Shown: positions 45,387 through 56,844, counted from the first letter of the stretch. The stretch: DNA of 64,000 nt from Desulfonatronum thiosulfatophilum (GCF_900104215.1 NZ_FMXO01000015.1:1-64000); one strand, 5' to 3'. Numbers and translations are program-made. Notes: generated by a model not told the origin, from the sequence alone.

Positions 45387-46421
45387 CTACTGTTCTTTTT
45401 CCGGAGCGGGCGCTGGAGGGAGCATGGCTTTGAGTTTGCTCACCTGGTTGCGCAGATAAAGATTTTCCAGAAAAAACTCGAGATGTTCCGTAACCAGCTG
45501 CAGAAAGACCCGCATTTCCTTGCACGGTGTACGCACGAGCGGATCGGCCAGCACCAGAACAGCTCTCGTTCGCTTGGAGACGTTGAGCGGCAGGCAAATG
45601 ACCGTATGAAGCACTACCGAACCGATGGCATCCTTGGAAAACAGGGTGACACCGGTATGTCCCGATTCCATGTCCGCTGAAAATACGGGCTTTTCGTTCT
45701 TGAAAACCCAACCCACAAGTCCGCTCCCAATGGGAAAAGAGTCAGATTTGGAGAGATTGTTGAGCGGAAAACCATCGGTCCAGCCCTCGATGGTAAAATT
45801 TTGTCCGAGTTCATCCCGGACAGCGAGGGCAGCGTGTTCGATCTGCGAGGTTTCCGACAGAATCCCGAGAAAATTTTTGAGATATGACGACCAGAGCGGA
45901 AACCGCTGACGAAGCTCGCGCAGTTTTTGCAAAGCCTGATAGTACGTAAAGTCCTTCCTGCTTGTCTGCAGCCGGCAACTGTCCATTTGCAGCGCGGCGA
46001 CAAACTCCACGAACTGATGGAGAATCTTTTGATCCTTGGTGCTGAAGGAGTAGCTCTTCTTGCTGTCTACGCACAAGACTCCCTGTCCTTCCCTGAGAGG
46101 ACAGCCCATGAACGCCTTGACCACGGACTCGCTCTGGCCGGAATAATATCCCAGCGATTCGCTCTGCAGTTCAAAGTTATTGACCAGCAACGGCTGATTG
46201 TTTCGGAGTATCCATCCCACCAGCCCCTTCCCAGGTAGAACCGTCGCATTACGCGCGAGATCATTTCCCAGGCTGAAATGAGCGGCCACGCGATACGAGC
46301 CGCTTGCGTCAGGCAGGAACAGAACCGTCGAGTAGGCGTCGAAGGAGTTCGCGATGATGCTCAAGAGGTGCTGCAAGCACCCGATGTTCTGACTATTCAT
46401 TGGTTCCAAGTCGAAACTCAT
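45387..46421 (-). CDS. Double GAF-domain protein
   Basis: 344 residues. Two GAF domains are visible: about 15-150 (SYRVAAHFSLGNDLARNATVLPGKGLVGWIL) and about 190-315 (FPIGSGLVGWVFKNEKPVFSADM). A Pro-rich short C-terminus follows a heptad-like stretch (LENLYLRNQVSKLKAML). There is no kinase, cyclase or DNA-binding output domain, so it likely senses a small ligand and signals through a partner. It lies 134 nt upstream of mreB, and overlaps the Cys-rich gene by ATGA. Confidence 0.85.
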   Translation of the reverse strand: MSFDLEPMNSQNIGCLQHLLSIIANSFDAYSTVLFLPDASGSYRVAAHFSLGNDLARNATVLPGKGLVGWILRNNQPLLVNNFELQSESLGYYSGQSESVVKAFMGCPLREGQGVLCVDSKKSYSFSTKDQKILHQFVEFVAALQMDSCRLQTSRKDFTYYQALQKLRELRQRFPLWSSYLKNFLGILSETSQIEHAALAVRDELGQNFTIEGWTDGFPLNNLSKSDSFPIGSGLVGWVFKNEKPVFSADMESGHTGVTLFSKDAIGSVVLHTVICLPLNVSKRTRAVLVLADPLVRTPCKEMRVFLQLVTEHLEFFLENLYLRNQVSKLKAMLPPAPAPEKEQ

Positions 46422-46630
46422 TTTGGGGAGCGTCTTTGGACAAAGAATTCGATGCTACGATTGAGGGACTTTTCCTCTTCCGAGGTGAAGTAGCACCCGG
46501 GAAGCTCGTTGCGTTGCCGGTGATAGTGCAGGCATTCACAGCACAAGCCGTGTTTTGGACAATCTACCGAAGTGCATGTGCAAAATTTGGTATTGATTTT
46601 TATCCGGGGGCATTGGCTGCTCTTGGACAT
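46418..46630 (-). CDS. Small Cys-rich protein (DUF6485-like)
   Basis: 70 residues; GGAG lies 6 nt before the ATG. Cysteines are arranged FCTCTSVDCPKHGLCCECL, YHR, ELPGCYF: likely one or two zinc sites. This matches a small, widespread anaerobe family of unknown function. Overlap with the GAF gene (ATGA) indicates co-translation. Confidence 0.8.
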   Translation of the reverse strand: MSKSSQCPRIKINTKFCTCTSVDCPKHGLCCECLHYHRQRNELPGCYFTSEEEKSLNRSIEFFVQRRSPK

Positions 46631-47019
46631 CGAGAACTCCAAGGAAGTGCAAGGTTGCTGTAAAATTCAGGGACGGCGGACTTGAGCTTCCAGCTTCGTC
46701 CTCATGAATCCGTGCATGCGAGGGTTGAGTCGTCGCCATCAACAACCATCCCTTGGATGCGGGCGGATTGAAAAAAATCTGTACAGTGGAAAGCCCTGCA
46801 AGACAATGCGTCGATCGTGCTGGGTCAATATTCTTGAGTCGACATTGATCATGGGTCCGCCTGCTGCGGCTATTTACATAAAAAGACTTCGACTTAATGT
46901 CAATAATTTGATTTTATTTGACATTTTTTAAGCAAGCCATCTTCGTCCGAAAGAGTATGACATTGACACATCATATGCCGCACGCTAGGTAACGACAATC
47001 AATCTATGGAGATAGCCAC
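46631..47019. other. 389-nt divergent region between Cys-rich gene and fur-like gene
   Basis: AT-rich from 46855 on. Contains AATGTCAA (46896-46903) and TTGACATT (46918-46925), an exact inverted pair, likely an operator. No gene was seen. Confidence 0.5.
46896..46925. promoter_or_regulatory. Candidate operator, inverted repeat AATGTCAA-N14-TTGACATT
   Basis: An 8-bp perfect inverted repeat in AT-rich DNA, 95 nt before the fur-like ATG. The right half contains TTGACA, a possible -35. Self-regulation by the Fur-family protein is plausible but the site does not match the classical Fur box. Confidence 0.35.
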
Positions 47020-47457
47020 ATGCAAGATGCACGCAATCAATTCTTTCATTTTTTGGCCAAGAAGAAGCTCAAGTTCACCTCCCAGCGCGGGCTCATCTTC
47101 GATGTTTTTTGGCAAACCAGCGATCATGTCTCCCCGGAAGAGCTATATAACCTGGTCAAGCAGAGCGATCCGCAGGTCGGTCAGGCAACCGTGTACCGGA
47201 CACTCAAGCTGCTCTCCGAAGCAGGTATTGCGCGTGAAGTGAACTTCGGCGACGGCGTGACGCGATATGAGCCGACCTTCGGCCATGCTCACCACGATCA
47301 TCTGATATGTTCAAGCTGCGGTCGGAGCGTGGAAGTCATGGACAGCCAGATCGAAAAGCTCCAGGAACAACTGGCCAAGGATCACAACTTCACATTGACG
47401 GGACATAAGATGTACCTTTTTGGGGTCTGCCCCGAATGCCGGAGCGCAGGCAAATAA
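47020..47457 (+). CDS. Fur-family transcriptional regulator
   Basis: 145 residues. An N-terminal winged helix (KKLKFTSQRGLIFDVFWQTSDHVSPEEL, ATVYRTLKLLSEAGI) is followed by the dimerisation domain with metal ligands HAHHDHLICSSCG and a second CPEC near the C-terminus, the structural Zn Cys4 site. Fur and PerR share these motifs, and the residue that distinguishes PerR (an Asp in the regulatory site) cannot be assigned by eye, so iron or peroxide sensing are both possible. Regulated genes are unknown. Confidence 0.9.
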   Translation: MQDARNQFFHFLAKKKLKFTSQRGLIFDVFWQTSDHVSPEELYNLVKQSDPQVGQATVYRTLKLLSEAGIAREVNFGDGVTRYEPTFGHAHHDHLICSSCGRSVEVMDSQIEKLQEQLAKDHNFTLTGHKMYLFGVCPECRSAGK

Positions 47458-47673
47458 ATGCGTCAATAATACCCGGTCTATTTCGGCGCCTCATCAGTCT
47501 CGCCATGACAAGTTTTTAAATTTTTTGCCTTGACCGGCTGAACCTGTTCAAATCTCCTCCTCCCCCTTGCCATCTCTTGAGATGGTCATACCATCGTGAT
47601 CACGTCATAAGTGATCCCTTATTTCGATGTTGCCGATATCCACCGGCCATCATCTCCATTCTCAAATTCGTAC

Positions 47674-48570
47674 ATGGACAGCTTCCGCATCAATCGCGCC
47701 GACTGGAAACGCCGTAATCTGCACAACCGTCTTCAGGCCGGATTGCTGCTGATTTCCATGAGCGGCTTCCTGGGACTGCTGGGCTACATCCTTTTCGGCT
47801 CCCAGGGCCTGTGGGTGATGCTGTTGATGTCCGTCATCCCCCTGTTCTGGAATCCCTCCAAATCACCTCGCCTTGTGTTGCGTCTTTATCGGGCTCGCCT
47901 TTTGCATTTTGATCAGGCCCCGGCACTGTTCGCACTTGTCCGCGAATTGTCACAGAGGGCCGGATTGCCGGTTGTCCCGGAAATATTCTTCATCTCCAAC
48001 AACATGATCAACGCCTTCAGCGTCGGCAACCGCAAGGCCTCCGCCGTGGCTGTCACCAATGGCCTGCTGCAATCCCTGCGGCCTCGTGAAATCGTCGGCG
48101 TGCTGGCTCATGAAATCAGTCATATTGCGAACAACGATTTGCGGGTCATGGTCCTGGCCGATCTGATTACCCGCATGGCAAGTTTTCTCTCACTGATCGG
48201 CCAGTTTCTTTTGTTCCTGAATCTGCCCCTGATCCTGATGGCGGAAGCGCATGTCGACTGGTGGGCTGTCCTGCTGCTTGTTTTTGCTCCGCAGATCATG
48301 CTGCTGGCCCAGCTCGGTCTTTCCCGAACCAGGGAATATGATGCGGACATGCAGGCCGTTCAATTGACGGACGACCCCGAAGGACTGGCCAGCGCCCTGT
48401 ACAAGGTCGAAGATCACCAGGTTTCCATCTTCCGACGTCTCTGGCCCGGAGCCCGGCTCCCTCAGAATTCCTGGCTGCGAACCCATCCCCCAACCGAGAA
48501 ACGGGTTCAACGCCTGCTCGCTTTGCATTCATCTTCCAAACGTAAACCCGGACAGGTTTATTCGGCGTAA
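47674..48570 (+). CDS. M48-family membrane zinc protease (HtpX-like)
   Basis: 298 residues: two N-terminal membrane helices, then SNNMINAFSVGNRK, zinc motif LAHEISHIANND (HExxH), two more helices, and the third ligand Glu in SRTREYDADMQAV. It resembles HtpX, which clears damaged membrane proteins. Start: ATG at 47674 (MDSFRINRADWKRR) resembles homologues; a GTG at 47611 is possible, neither has a clear ribosome-binding site. Followed by a repeat element. Confidence 0.88.
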   Translation: MDSFRINRADWKRRNLHNRLQAGLLLISMSGFLGLLGYILFGSQGLWVMLLMSVIPLFWNPSKSPRLVLRLYRARLLHFDQAPALFALVRELSQRAGLPVVPEIFFISNNMINAFSVGNRKASAVAVTNGLLQSLRPREIVGVLAHEISHIANNDLRVMVLADLITRMASFLSLIGQFLLFLNLPLILMAEAHVDWWAVLLLVFAPQIMLLAQLGLSRTREYDADMQAVQLTDDPEGLASALYKVEDHQVSIFRRLWPGARLPQNSWLRTHPPTEKRVQRLLALHSSSKRKPGQVYSA

Positions 48571-48574
48571 TCGC

Positions 48575-48739
48575 AACTACTCAGCTCTTCCGAGTTATAA
48601 CGGACTGGATCCCCGCCTCTGCGGATATGACCGACTTGGAGATGATGGAATAAAAGTCATTCCCGCGAAGGCGGGAATCCAGGTCATGCTTGTCACAAGT
48701 TTTTTGAAAAGCCACATTTCCCGCTCAAGCTGAGTAGTT
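48575..48739. repeat. AACTACTCAGC-family element (165 nt)
   Basis: Begins AACTACTCAGC and ends GCTGAGTAGTT, perfect 11-nt inverted ends. Inside are a CCCCGCCTCTGCGG hairpin and ATTCCCGCGAAGGCGGGAAT. Left-end (TCCGAGT..AACGGACTGG) and right-end (CAGGTCATGCTTGTCACAA) subterminal blocks are shared with the other copies. Confidence 0.9.
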
Positions 48740-48886
48740 ATGCATAATCTTGCGTTGAAGCGAAAATTGCGAGCACACTTCGCGGTTTCTCCAAATTCAG
48801 ATCCTTCACCGATCTTCTTGCCATCGCTCATCCGAATCTTACCGTGATTGCACGACGTATCAGGAAGAAATTGGAGAGTTTTGCGC

Positions 48887-49999
48887 ATGAAGACCCTCAT
48901 GAATACATTCATATTCAGCTGTCTGATCGTTCCGTCGGCATACATGGGTTTGCCGACACTGATCAGCGCCAAGGAGAACGCGACAATGCAACAGGAATCC
49001 CGGAATCATGAATTGGCCACGCTGGCTGGAGGCTGCTTCTGGTGCCTGGAAGCGGACATCATGAAGTTGGACGGAGTGCAGGAGGCGATATCCGGTTACA
49101 CCGGCGGGAAAGTGGACAATCCAACGTACGAGCAGGTCACTGGCGGCCGGACGGGCCACTATGAAGCCGTCCAGGTCCGGTTCGATCCGACCGTGACCAG
49201 CTACGAACAGATCCTGGACGCCTTCTGGCGTTCCATCGATCCCACCGATCAGGGCGGACAGTTCGCGGACCGCGGGACGCAATACCAGACGGTAATATTC
49301 TATCATGACGAAAAACAGCGCGCGGCGGCCGAGGCATCCAAACAGGCTCTTGAGGAATCTGGAAAATTTTCCAAGCCCATTGCCACGGAGATTCTCCCGG
49401 CCGCGAAATTTTACGCTGCCGAGGATTATCATCAGAACTACTCTGATACCAACCCCGAGCATTATCAACGCTACCGGGTGCTTTCCGGACGTCAGCCCTT
49501 CCTGGACAAGCACTGGAGCGAGACCGAGGTCCGCCGCCCCGCTTCTCCTGGATTCACTCCGCCCTACACCAAGCCTTCCATGGTGGAATTGCGTTCCAGA
49601 CTCACGCCCATGCAGTATCAGGTCACGCAGCAAGACGGCACCGAGCCGGCCTTCAAGAATGAATACTGGGACAATAAGCGGGCGGGCATCTATGTGGACG
49701 TGGTATCCGGAGAACCGCTCTTCAGCTCCCTGGACAAGTTCGATTCCGGCACCGGCTGGCCCAGCTACACCGGGCCGCTGGTTCCGGAGAACGTCGTGGA
49801 ACGTCAGGACCGCAAACTATTCATGCGCCGGACTGAAGTCCGCAGCAAGCATGCCGATTCGCATCTGGGCCATGTCTTTCCGGACGGCCCCCCGCCCACC
49901 GGACTGCGCTTTTGCATCAACTCCGCGGCCTTGCGTTTCATTCCCGCGGAAGACCTGGAGTCCGAAGGTTACGGGCAATTTCGCGAATTGTTCAGATAA
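48887..49999 (+). CDS. msrAB: Secreted bifunctional peptide methionine sulfoxide reductase MsrA/MsrB
   Basis: 370 residues. A signal-like N-terminus ([19 protein letters not shown]) targets it to the periplasm. The MsrA domain has GGCFWC with catalytic Cys50. The MsrB domain ends in [19 protein letters not shown] (catalytic Cys343) and lacks the zinc cysteines. Where the Neisseria enzyme has the resolving Cys (SGCGWPSF), this one has Thr289 (SGTGWPSY). It repairs oxidised Met-S and Met-R in exported proteins. GGAG lies 10 nt before the ATG; a second ATG four codons later is possible. Confidence 0.93.
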   Translation: MKTLMNTFIFSCLIVPSAYMGLPTLISAKENATMQQESRNHELATLAGGCFWCLEADIMKLDGVQEAISGYTGGKVDNPTYEQVTGGRTGHYEAVQVRFDPTVTSYEQILDAFWRSIDPTDQGGQFADRGTQYQTVIFYHDEKQRAAAEASKQALEESGKFSKPIATEILPAAKFYAAEDYHQNYSDTNPEHYQRYRVLSGRQPFLDKHWSETEVRRPASPGFTPPYTKPSMVELRSRLTPMQYQVTQQDGTEPAFKNEYWDNKRAGIYVDVVSGEPLFSSLDKFDSGTGWPSYTGPLVPENVVERQDRKLFMRRTEVRSKHADSHLGHVFPDGPPPTGLRFCINSAALRFIPAEDLESEGYGQFRELFR

Positions 50000-50011
50000 G
50001 TATTATTCGGA

Positions 50012-50160
50012 AACTATTCAGCACATCCCGGGTAGAGCTTCATTCCGACGCTGGATTCCCGCCTTCGCGGGAATGACTTGAATTACCATGCCGTCTCCGA
50101 ATCAGTCATACCCGCGAAGGCGGGTAACCAGTCTGATTCGCACGGATTAACTGAGCAGTT
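50012..50160. repeat. AACTACTCAGC-family element (149 nt, diverged ends)
   Basis: AACTATTCAGC at the left and CTGAGCAGTT at the right. Core ATTCCCGCCTTCGCGGGAAT and ACCCGCGAAGGCGGGT hairpins. Placed 12 nt after msrAB. Confidence 0.85.
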
Positions 50161-50183
50161 ATTTTTTTCGTCACAATGTATTC

Positions 50184-50220
50184 ATACCGAAAAGGCGGCC
50201 AAAGGCCGCCTTTTCGGTAT
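50184..50220. terminator. 17-bp perfect hairpin between msrAB and thioesterase genes
   Basis: ATACCGAAAAGGCGGCC, AAA loop, and its complement. On either strand the arm ends with A or T runs (AAAAGG / CCTTTT) inside the stem. Likely a bidirectional terminator for the convergent genes. Confidence 0.75.
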
Positions 50221-50242
50221 ATTCATCACTTGGAAGTGACAG

Positions 50243-50704
50243 TTACTTCATTTCCATGCTTGTCGGCATCGGCGCGGCCACGACCTCGCCGCGCACCCGG
50301 ACCTCCCCTTCGGCCAGAATTTCCACCGCCACCACCAGCTTGCGTCGGCGACGCTCCGTGACCCGGGCTCGCAGCTCCAGCTCAACGCCTAGCGGCGTGG
50401 GTTTGACAAAAACCACATTCAGGGAAGCCGTGACGAACCGCCCCAGGGGCTCGTCACCGGCAAGTTCCATCCCGGCGGCCGCCGCGGCCGTGGCCACGCC
50501 GTGGCAATCCACCAGCGAGGCCAACAATCCGCCGTAGACGTAGCCCGGCACGGCGATATGCTCCGGCCTCGGGGTGAACCGGGCCTTGGCTTCCGTGCCG
50601 TCCCAACGGCTTTGCACGTGCAGTCCGTGGGGATTGTTCCTGCCGCAGCCATAGCAATGGCTGAGTTCATCCGCATACAGATGCTGGACCGGCTTGTCGG
50701 ACAT
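50243..50704 (-). CDS. PaaI/hotdog-fold thioesterase
   Basis: 153 residues of single hotdog fold: HCYGCGRNNPHGL, then YVYGGLLASLVDCHGVATAA with the catalytic-type Asp, FVKPTPLGVELELRARV. Hydrolyses acyl-CoA of unknown chain. Begins 1 nt after the pgi stop, so it is translated with pgi. Confidence 0.85.
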   Translation of the reverse strand: MSDKPVQHLYADELSHCYGCGRNNPHGLHVQSRWDGTEAKARFTPRPEHIAVPGYVYGGLLASLVDCHGVATAAAAAGMELAGDEPLGRFVTASLNVVFVKPTPLGVELELRARVTERRRRKLVVAVEILAEGEVRVRGEVVAAPMPTSMEMK

Positions 50705-50705
50705 C

Positions 50706-52939
<2,234 letters not shown>

Positions 52940-52979
52940 AAATATTTCCCTCAATGCCTAAAAACCAACCTCACCCTCG

Positions 52980-53162
52980 GAAGAACTATTGGAGGATGAT
53001 CTGGCACTGGCCAGATTGTCCGGATATATCGTCACGCAATACGCGGACAAGGTTCAGCTGGACAACGTTCAGAACAGGCGCAAGAGCGGTTTACGCGAAA
53101 TATGGGGGCAAAACGCTGAGCATCCTTATCATGCGTTCGGCGCATTCAAGGAAAGGATATAG
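52980..53162 (+). pseudogene. Unidentified coding-like fragment (61 codons)
   Basis: An open frame without a start codon reads EELLEDDLALARLSGYIVTQYA, then LDNVQNRRKSGLREIWG and HPYHAFGAFKERI to a TAG. Its composition looks like real protein, yet it lacks an N-terminus and overlaps the end of the next gene by 34 nt. It may be the remnant of a lost gene. No family is recognised. Confidence 0.3.
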
Positions 53163-53557
53163 GAATTGACGCCCTCTTGCGGCCAATATTGTGCATTGAG
53201 AGAATCCAGGATGTGGTTTGCGAGACAGAGACCAAGGGTTTCAAAGGTCTTCACCTGCAGCAGGTGGAGATGACCCAGTCGGAGGTAGTGATCCAAGGGG
53301 CCGCGGATTCCGGGATACTCGATGACGATCTGAAAACTGCGGGCATGATGGCGAAAACGTACTGTTATGTCCGCGTTCATCTTTGTGGTTCTAATGGTAT
53401 TCACAACGTAGAGAAACACTTCTTCCGTCGCCAGTTGCAGTCGGATGGATGTGTCGTCAGGATAATCCATCAGCCGACACAATCCTTCCAGTCCGGCATT
53501 GACCACGACCACCAGCTCCTTGCGCGGTGCAACGGTGACACGGACGACTTCAATCAT
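53129..53557 (-). CDS. RsbW-like ATPase-fold protein, degenerate
   Basis: 142 residues with the HATPase_c_2 layout of anti-sigma factor kinases (VTVAPRKELVVVVNAGLEGLCRLMDY, ATEEVFLYVVNTI, TLGLCLANHILDS). The N-box Asn is replaced by Tyr (EEVFLY where relatives read EEVFTN) and the DxGxG loop reads EYPGIRG, so ATP binding is doubtful. AGGAG lies 10 nt before the ATG. It may be a scaffold or a decayed kinase; no sigma or anti-anti-sigma gene is nearby. Confidence 0.75.
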   Translation of the reverse strand: MIEVVRVTVAPRKELVVVVNAGLEGLCRLMDYPDDTSIRLQLATEEVFLYVVNTIRTTKMNADITVRFRHHARSFQIVIEYPGIRGPLDHYLRLGHLHLLQVKTFETLGLCLANHILDSLNAQYWPQEGVNSYILSLNAPNA

Positions 53558-53741
53558 TACCAAGATCTCCTTTCTCTTCCGCGACAAGCATGAGTCTTCG
53601 TGCGGCAAATCTACACAGGTAGCAATCCGATACGCAATTCACCGTGTCAGGGTGAAATTATTTCGTGAAGCACGGATAATTACATTGAGTAGATCGAGTC
53701 AATGTAATTTTTTGATTCACCTTTATGAGCCATGAAGCTGT

Positions 53742-54812
53742 TCACAAATGCAAGGTGATCCAACGAGCAAGCAGCTTTCTGGTTGGCCGCACGGCCAGTA
53801 GGACGAACAAGGTCAAGGACGTCCACTTCAGCCATTGCGGCATTATTTCCTGGACAGCTCCAATCTGTCCGACGACATCAACATTCAGCCAGGATACGAT
53901 CTGGTCCACCAGAAGCCCCAGAAACACCGCGGAAGAGATGATGCCGAAGACATAGCAGCCCAGTGCCGAATTCCCCATTTCCCGCCGAAATACGCCTAGA
54001 GTTGCCATGCTCGTAACCGGGCTGGTGAGCAGAAAAACCAGGACCGTGCCGGGAGAAATCCCCACCAGAAGCATGCCGGCAGCTATGGGCGTGGCCGCGG
54101 TGGCGCAGATATAGAGAGGAATGCCGACAACAGCCATGAGCAGCATCGGCACAAGACCACTTCCATAGGCGGCCATCGTCTCGGGCGGCATAAAGGCGAT
54201 AAGCAGGCCCGCAAACGCCAGACCGATGAAGATCCAGGTGCTGATATCATCGAGCAGATCACGGAAGGCAAAGCGCATGCCGGCACGAAATCGGGCGCCG
54301 ACGGGCGTCGCTGGGGCAACAATCAAGGGCTCCAGACCGCCGGAACAAGCGCTGTCGGAACATCCTCCGCCGCAGGAGGATGAGGCGGGGGAACCTGACA
54401 TAAACGCACCCTTGTCCGAGGTGACGGCCACCAGAAGGCCGGTTATGATGGCCGTCGCCACCGCGCCGAGAGCGCGAACAGCCGCCATGAAGGGGCCCAG
54501 CAGCGCATAGGTGATGGTGATCGAATCCACGCCGATTCCCGGCGTGCCGATCAGGAAGGCCGTGGTCGGCCCTCGTCCCGCACCACCTCGATGCAGGGCC
54601 AGAGCAGCGGGAATCGCGCCGCAAGAGCACAGCGGCAAAGGTGCTCCGACAACGGCGGCCCGTGATACGGCCAACAGCCCGCGCCCACCGACCATTCGCT
54701 TCAAGAAGTTTTCCGGAACAAACGCCTTGACCAGCCCCCCGGCGAACAGCCCCAGGAGCAACCATGGAGCCGCGGCCAGGGCAACGGATAGGATTTCAGC
54801 AAGTACGGTCAT
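53742..54812 (-). CDS. Permease, SO_0444-type Cu/Zn efflux family (COG0701)
   Basis: 356 residues, about 8-10 membrane helices. PLPLCSCGAIP in the third helix is the metal-binding motif of this family and repeats in GIPLYICATAATPIA in the second half. A Cys-rich cytoplasmic loop (SSSCGGGCSDSACSGG) could bind metal. Exports Cu or Zn, or arsenic-type metalloids in related families. Start at MTVLAEILS; a longer frame is not preferred. Single gene. Confidence 0.85.
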   Translation of the reverse strand: MTVLAEILSVALAAAPWLLLGLFAGGLVKAFVPENFLKRMVGGRGLLAVSRAAVVGAPLPLCSCGAIPAALALHRGGAGRGPTTAFLIGTPGIGVDSITITYALLGPFMAAVRALGAVATAIITGLLVAVTSDKGAFMSGSPASSSCGGGCSDSACSGGLEPLIVAPATPVGARFRAGMRFAFRDLLDDISTWIFIGLAFAGLLIAFMPPETMAAYGSGLVPMLLMAVVGIPLYICATAATPIAAGMLLVGISPGTVLVFLLTSPVTSMATLGVFRREMGNSALGCYVFGIISSAVFLGLLVDQIVSWLNVDVVGQIGAVQEIMPQWLKWTSLTLFVLLAVRPTRKLLARWITLHL

Positions 54813-55035
54813 TGTAATTTCTATGGAATAAGTTGTAATTGCTCCACAACATCCGCCAGTATCGTTGTATTGCACCGACAGTATCCATGCAAGTCATAAT
54901 ATAGCGATGCAACGGCAGGCAACTGTCATACAGCACACCAAACAGACACTTTACCGAACCAGGCCGAAGGGGCTAAACTCCTTTCAGGCAATTCAGCCCC
55001 CGCAATCCTCCCAATGATTCATCGGTGAACAACAA

Positions 55036-56844
55036 ATGGTCAAAAAGTCCCTCTCCCGCATTCCGGCCCAGCCCGAGTTTCTGCCCATGTCGCGTAACGA
55101 AATGCAGGATCTGGGCTGGCGCGAACTCGATATACTCCTGGTTACCGGCGACGCCTACATCGACCACCCCGCTTTCGGCGTGCCGCTGCTGGGACGCCGG
55201 CTTTCGGCCCACGGCTTCAAGGTCGGCATCGTGGCCCAGCCGCGCTGGGACAGCCTGGACGACATCCAGGCTCTGGGACGTCCCCGGCTCTTCGCCGGCG
55301 TCAGCGCCGGCGCGCTGGACTCCATGCTGGCGCATTACACCGCATTTCGACGAATTCGTCGCGACGACGCCTATACGCCCGGAGGCCGGGCCGGGGCTCG
55401 CCCGAACCGGGCGAGCATCGTCTACACCAACCTGGTCAAGCGCGCCTTTCCCGGTCTGCCCGTGGTTATCGGCGGGATAGAGGCTTCCCTGCGACGGATT
55501 TCCCATTATGATTTCTGGACCGACAAAATCCGCCGATCCATTCTGCTGGACAGCAAGGCGGACCTGTTGCTCTACGGCATGGCCGAGAGGTCCGTTCTGG
55601 AACTGGCCCTGGCACTGGATAGCGTTTTGAAAGAGGATAACTCAGCGAAACGGTCCTTTGCCCCTCTTTCCCCGCAAACATGCATGCGAATTTCCGGAGC
55701 TGTTTTTTCCTGCCGTGAGGCGGATCTGCCCGTGTTGCCCGATGTCCAGGAATTGCCGTCCCACGAACAGATCCTTTCATCGCCCCAAACCCTGCTCCAG
55801 GCGACGGAACTCATGGAACAGCATGTTCACCAGGGACAGCACGGCTTGATTCAATCCGTGGGGGACAGACTGCTCGTGATCACGGCTCCGTCCGCTCCGT
55901 TGAGCGAACAGGAAATGGACGCCCTGTACGACCTTCCCTTTGCCCGGCGACAACACCCCTCCTACCAGGAGCCGATCCCGGCACTGGAAATGATCGCGGC
56001 CAGCATCACGACGCACCGCGGATGCGGAGGTGGCTGCTCGTTCTGCTCCCTGGCCCTCCATCAAGGCCGCCGGATCAGCTCGCGCAGCAGGAAGTCCATT
56101 CTGGCCGAGGCCCGGAACATGGCCGCCATGGCCCACTGGAAAGGCGTGATCAGCGATGTGGGTGGGCCGAGCGCGAACATGTGGCAGGCCACATGCACCC
56201 GTGAAAGCGAACCCTGCCGCCGGAACAGCTGCATGCATCCCGCGGTCTGCCCGTTTTTCCGCGTCGACCAGCAATCCATTCTGGCCATGCTTACCGAAAT
56301 CCGGGAGCTGCCGGATGTCCGCCATGTGCGCGTCGCCAGCGGAGTACGTTTTGATCTGCTGCTTCAGGATTCCAAGGCCGCCGAGGGATTGATCCGGGAT
56401 TTTGTCGGCGGTCAGCTTAAACTGGCCCCGGAGCATGCCTCGGAAAAAGTGCTCCGTTTGATGCGCAAGCCCCAGTTCAAGGTCTTTGAGCAGTTCCTGG
56501 CCTTGTTCGAGCACCATTCCGCCAGGATCGGCAAAAAGCAGTTCGTCGTTCCCTACCTGATGAGCGCTTTCCCGGGGTGCACGGATCAGGACATGGTCGA
56601 ACTGGCCGACTGGCTGAAGAAAAAAGGATGGCGGCCGCAGCAGGTCCAGTGCTTCGTACCCACCCCCGGAACCCTGGCCACGGCCATGTTTCATGCCGAA
56701 AAAGATATCTCGGGCAATCCGTTGTTCGTCGCCCGAGGCGATGCCCAGCGCCAGGCGCAGCACCAAAAATTGACGTCCCTGATTGAACCGGCCTTCCCCG
56801 GAAAAAAAAATCAGGCGCGGAGCGGGACGCGGAAAAAGAAATAA
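55036..56844 (+). CDS. Radical SAM protein, YgiQ family (UPF0313)
   Basis: 602 residues: N-terminal YgiQ domain (DILLVTGDAYIDHPAFGVPLLGRRL) and a radical SAM core with HRGCGGGCSFCSLALHQGR (CxxxCxxC 4Fe-4S ligands). Shorter at the C-terminus than the E. coli protein of about 740 residues. Biochemical function is unknown. The terminator at 56843-56877 follows directly. Start lacks a clear ribosome-binding site; MSRNEMQD eighteen codons later is an alternative. Confidence 0.92.
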   Translation: MVKKSLSRIPAQPEFLPMSRNEMQDLGWRELDILLVTGDAYIDHPAFGVPLLGRRLSAHGFKVGIVAQPRWDSLDDIQALGRPRLFAGVSAGALDSMLAHYTAFRRIRRDDAYTPGGRAGARPNRASIVYTNLVKRAFPGLPVVIGGIEASLRRISHYDFWTDKIRRSILLDSKADLLLYGMAERSVLELALALDSVLKEDNSAKRSFAPLSPQTCMRISGAVFSCREADLPVLPDVQELPSHEQILSSPQTLLQATELMEQHVHQGQHGLIQSVGDRLLVITAPSAPLSEQEMDALYDLPFARRQHPSYQEPIPALEMIAASITTHRGCGGGCSFCSLALHQGRRISSRSRKSILAEARNMAAMAHWKGVISDVGGPSANMWQATCTRESEPCRRNSCMHPAVCPFFRVDQQSILAMLTEIRELPDVRHVRVASGVRFDLLLQDSKAAEGLIRDFVGGQLKLAPEHASEKVLRLMRKPQFKVFEQFLALFEHHSARIGKKQFVVPYLMSAFPGCTDQDMVELADWLKKKGWRPQQVQCFVPTPGTLATAMFHAEKDISGNPLFVARGDAQRQAQHQKLTSLIEPAFPGKKNQARSGTRKKK

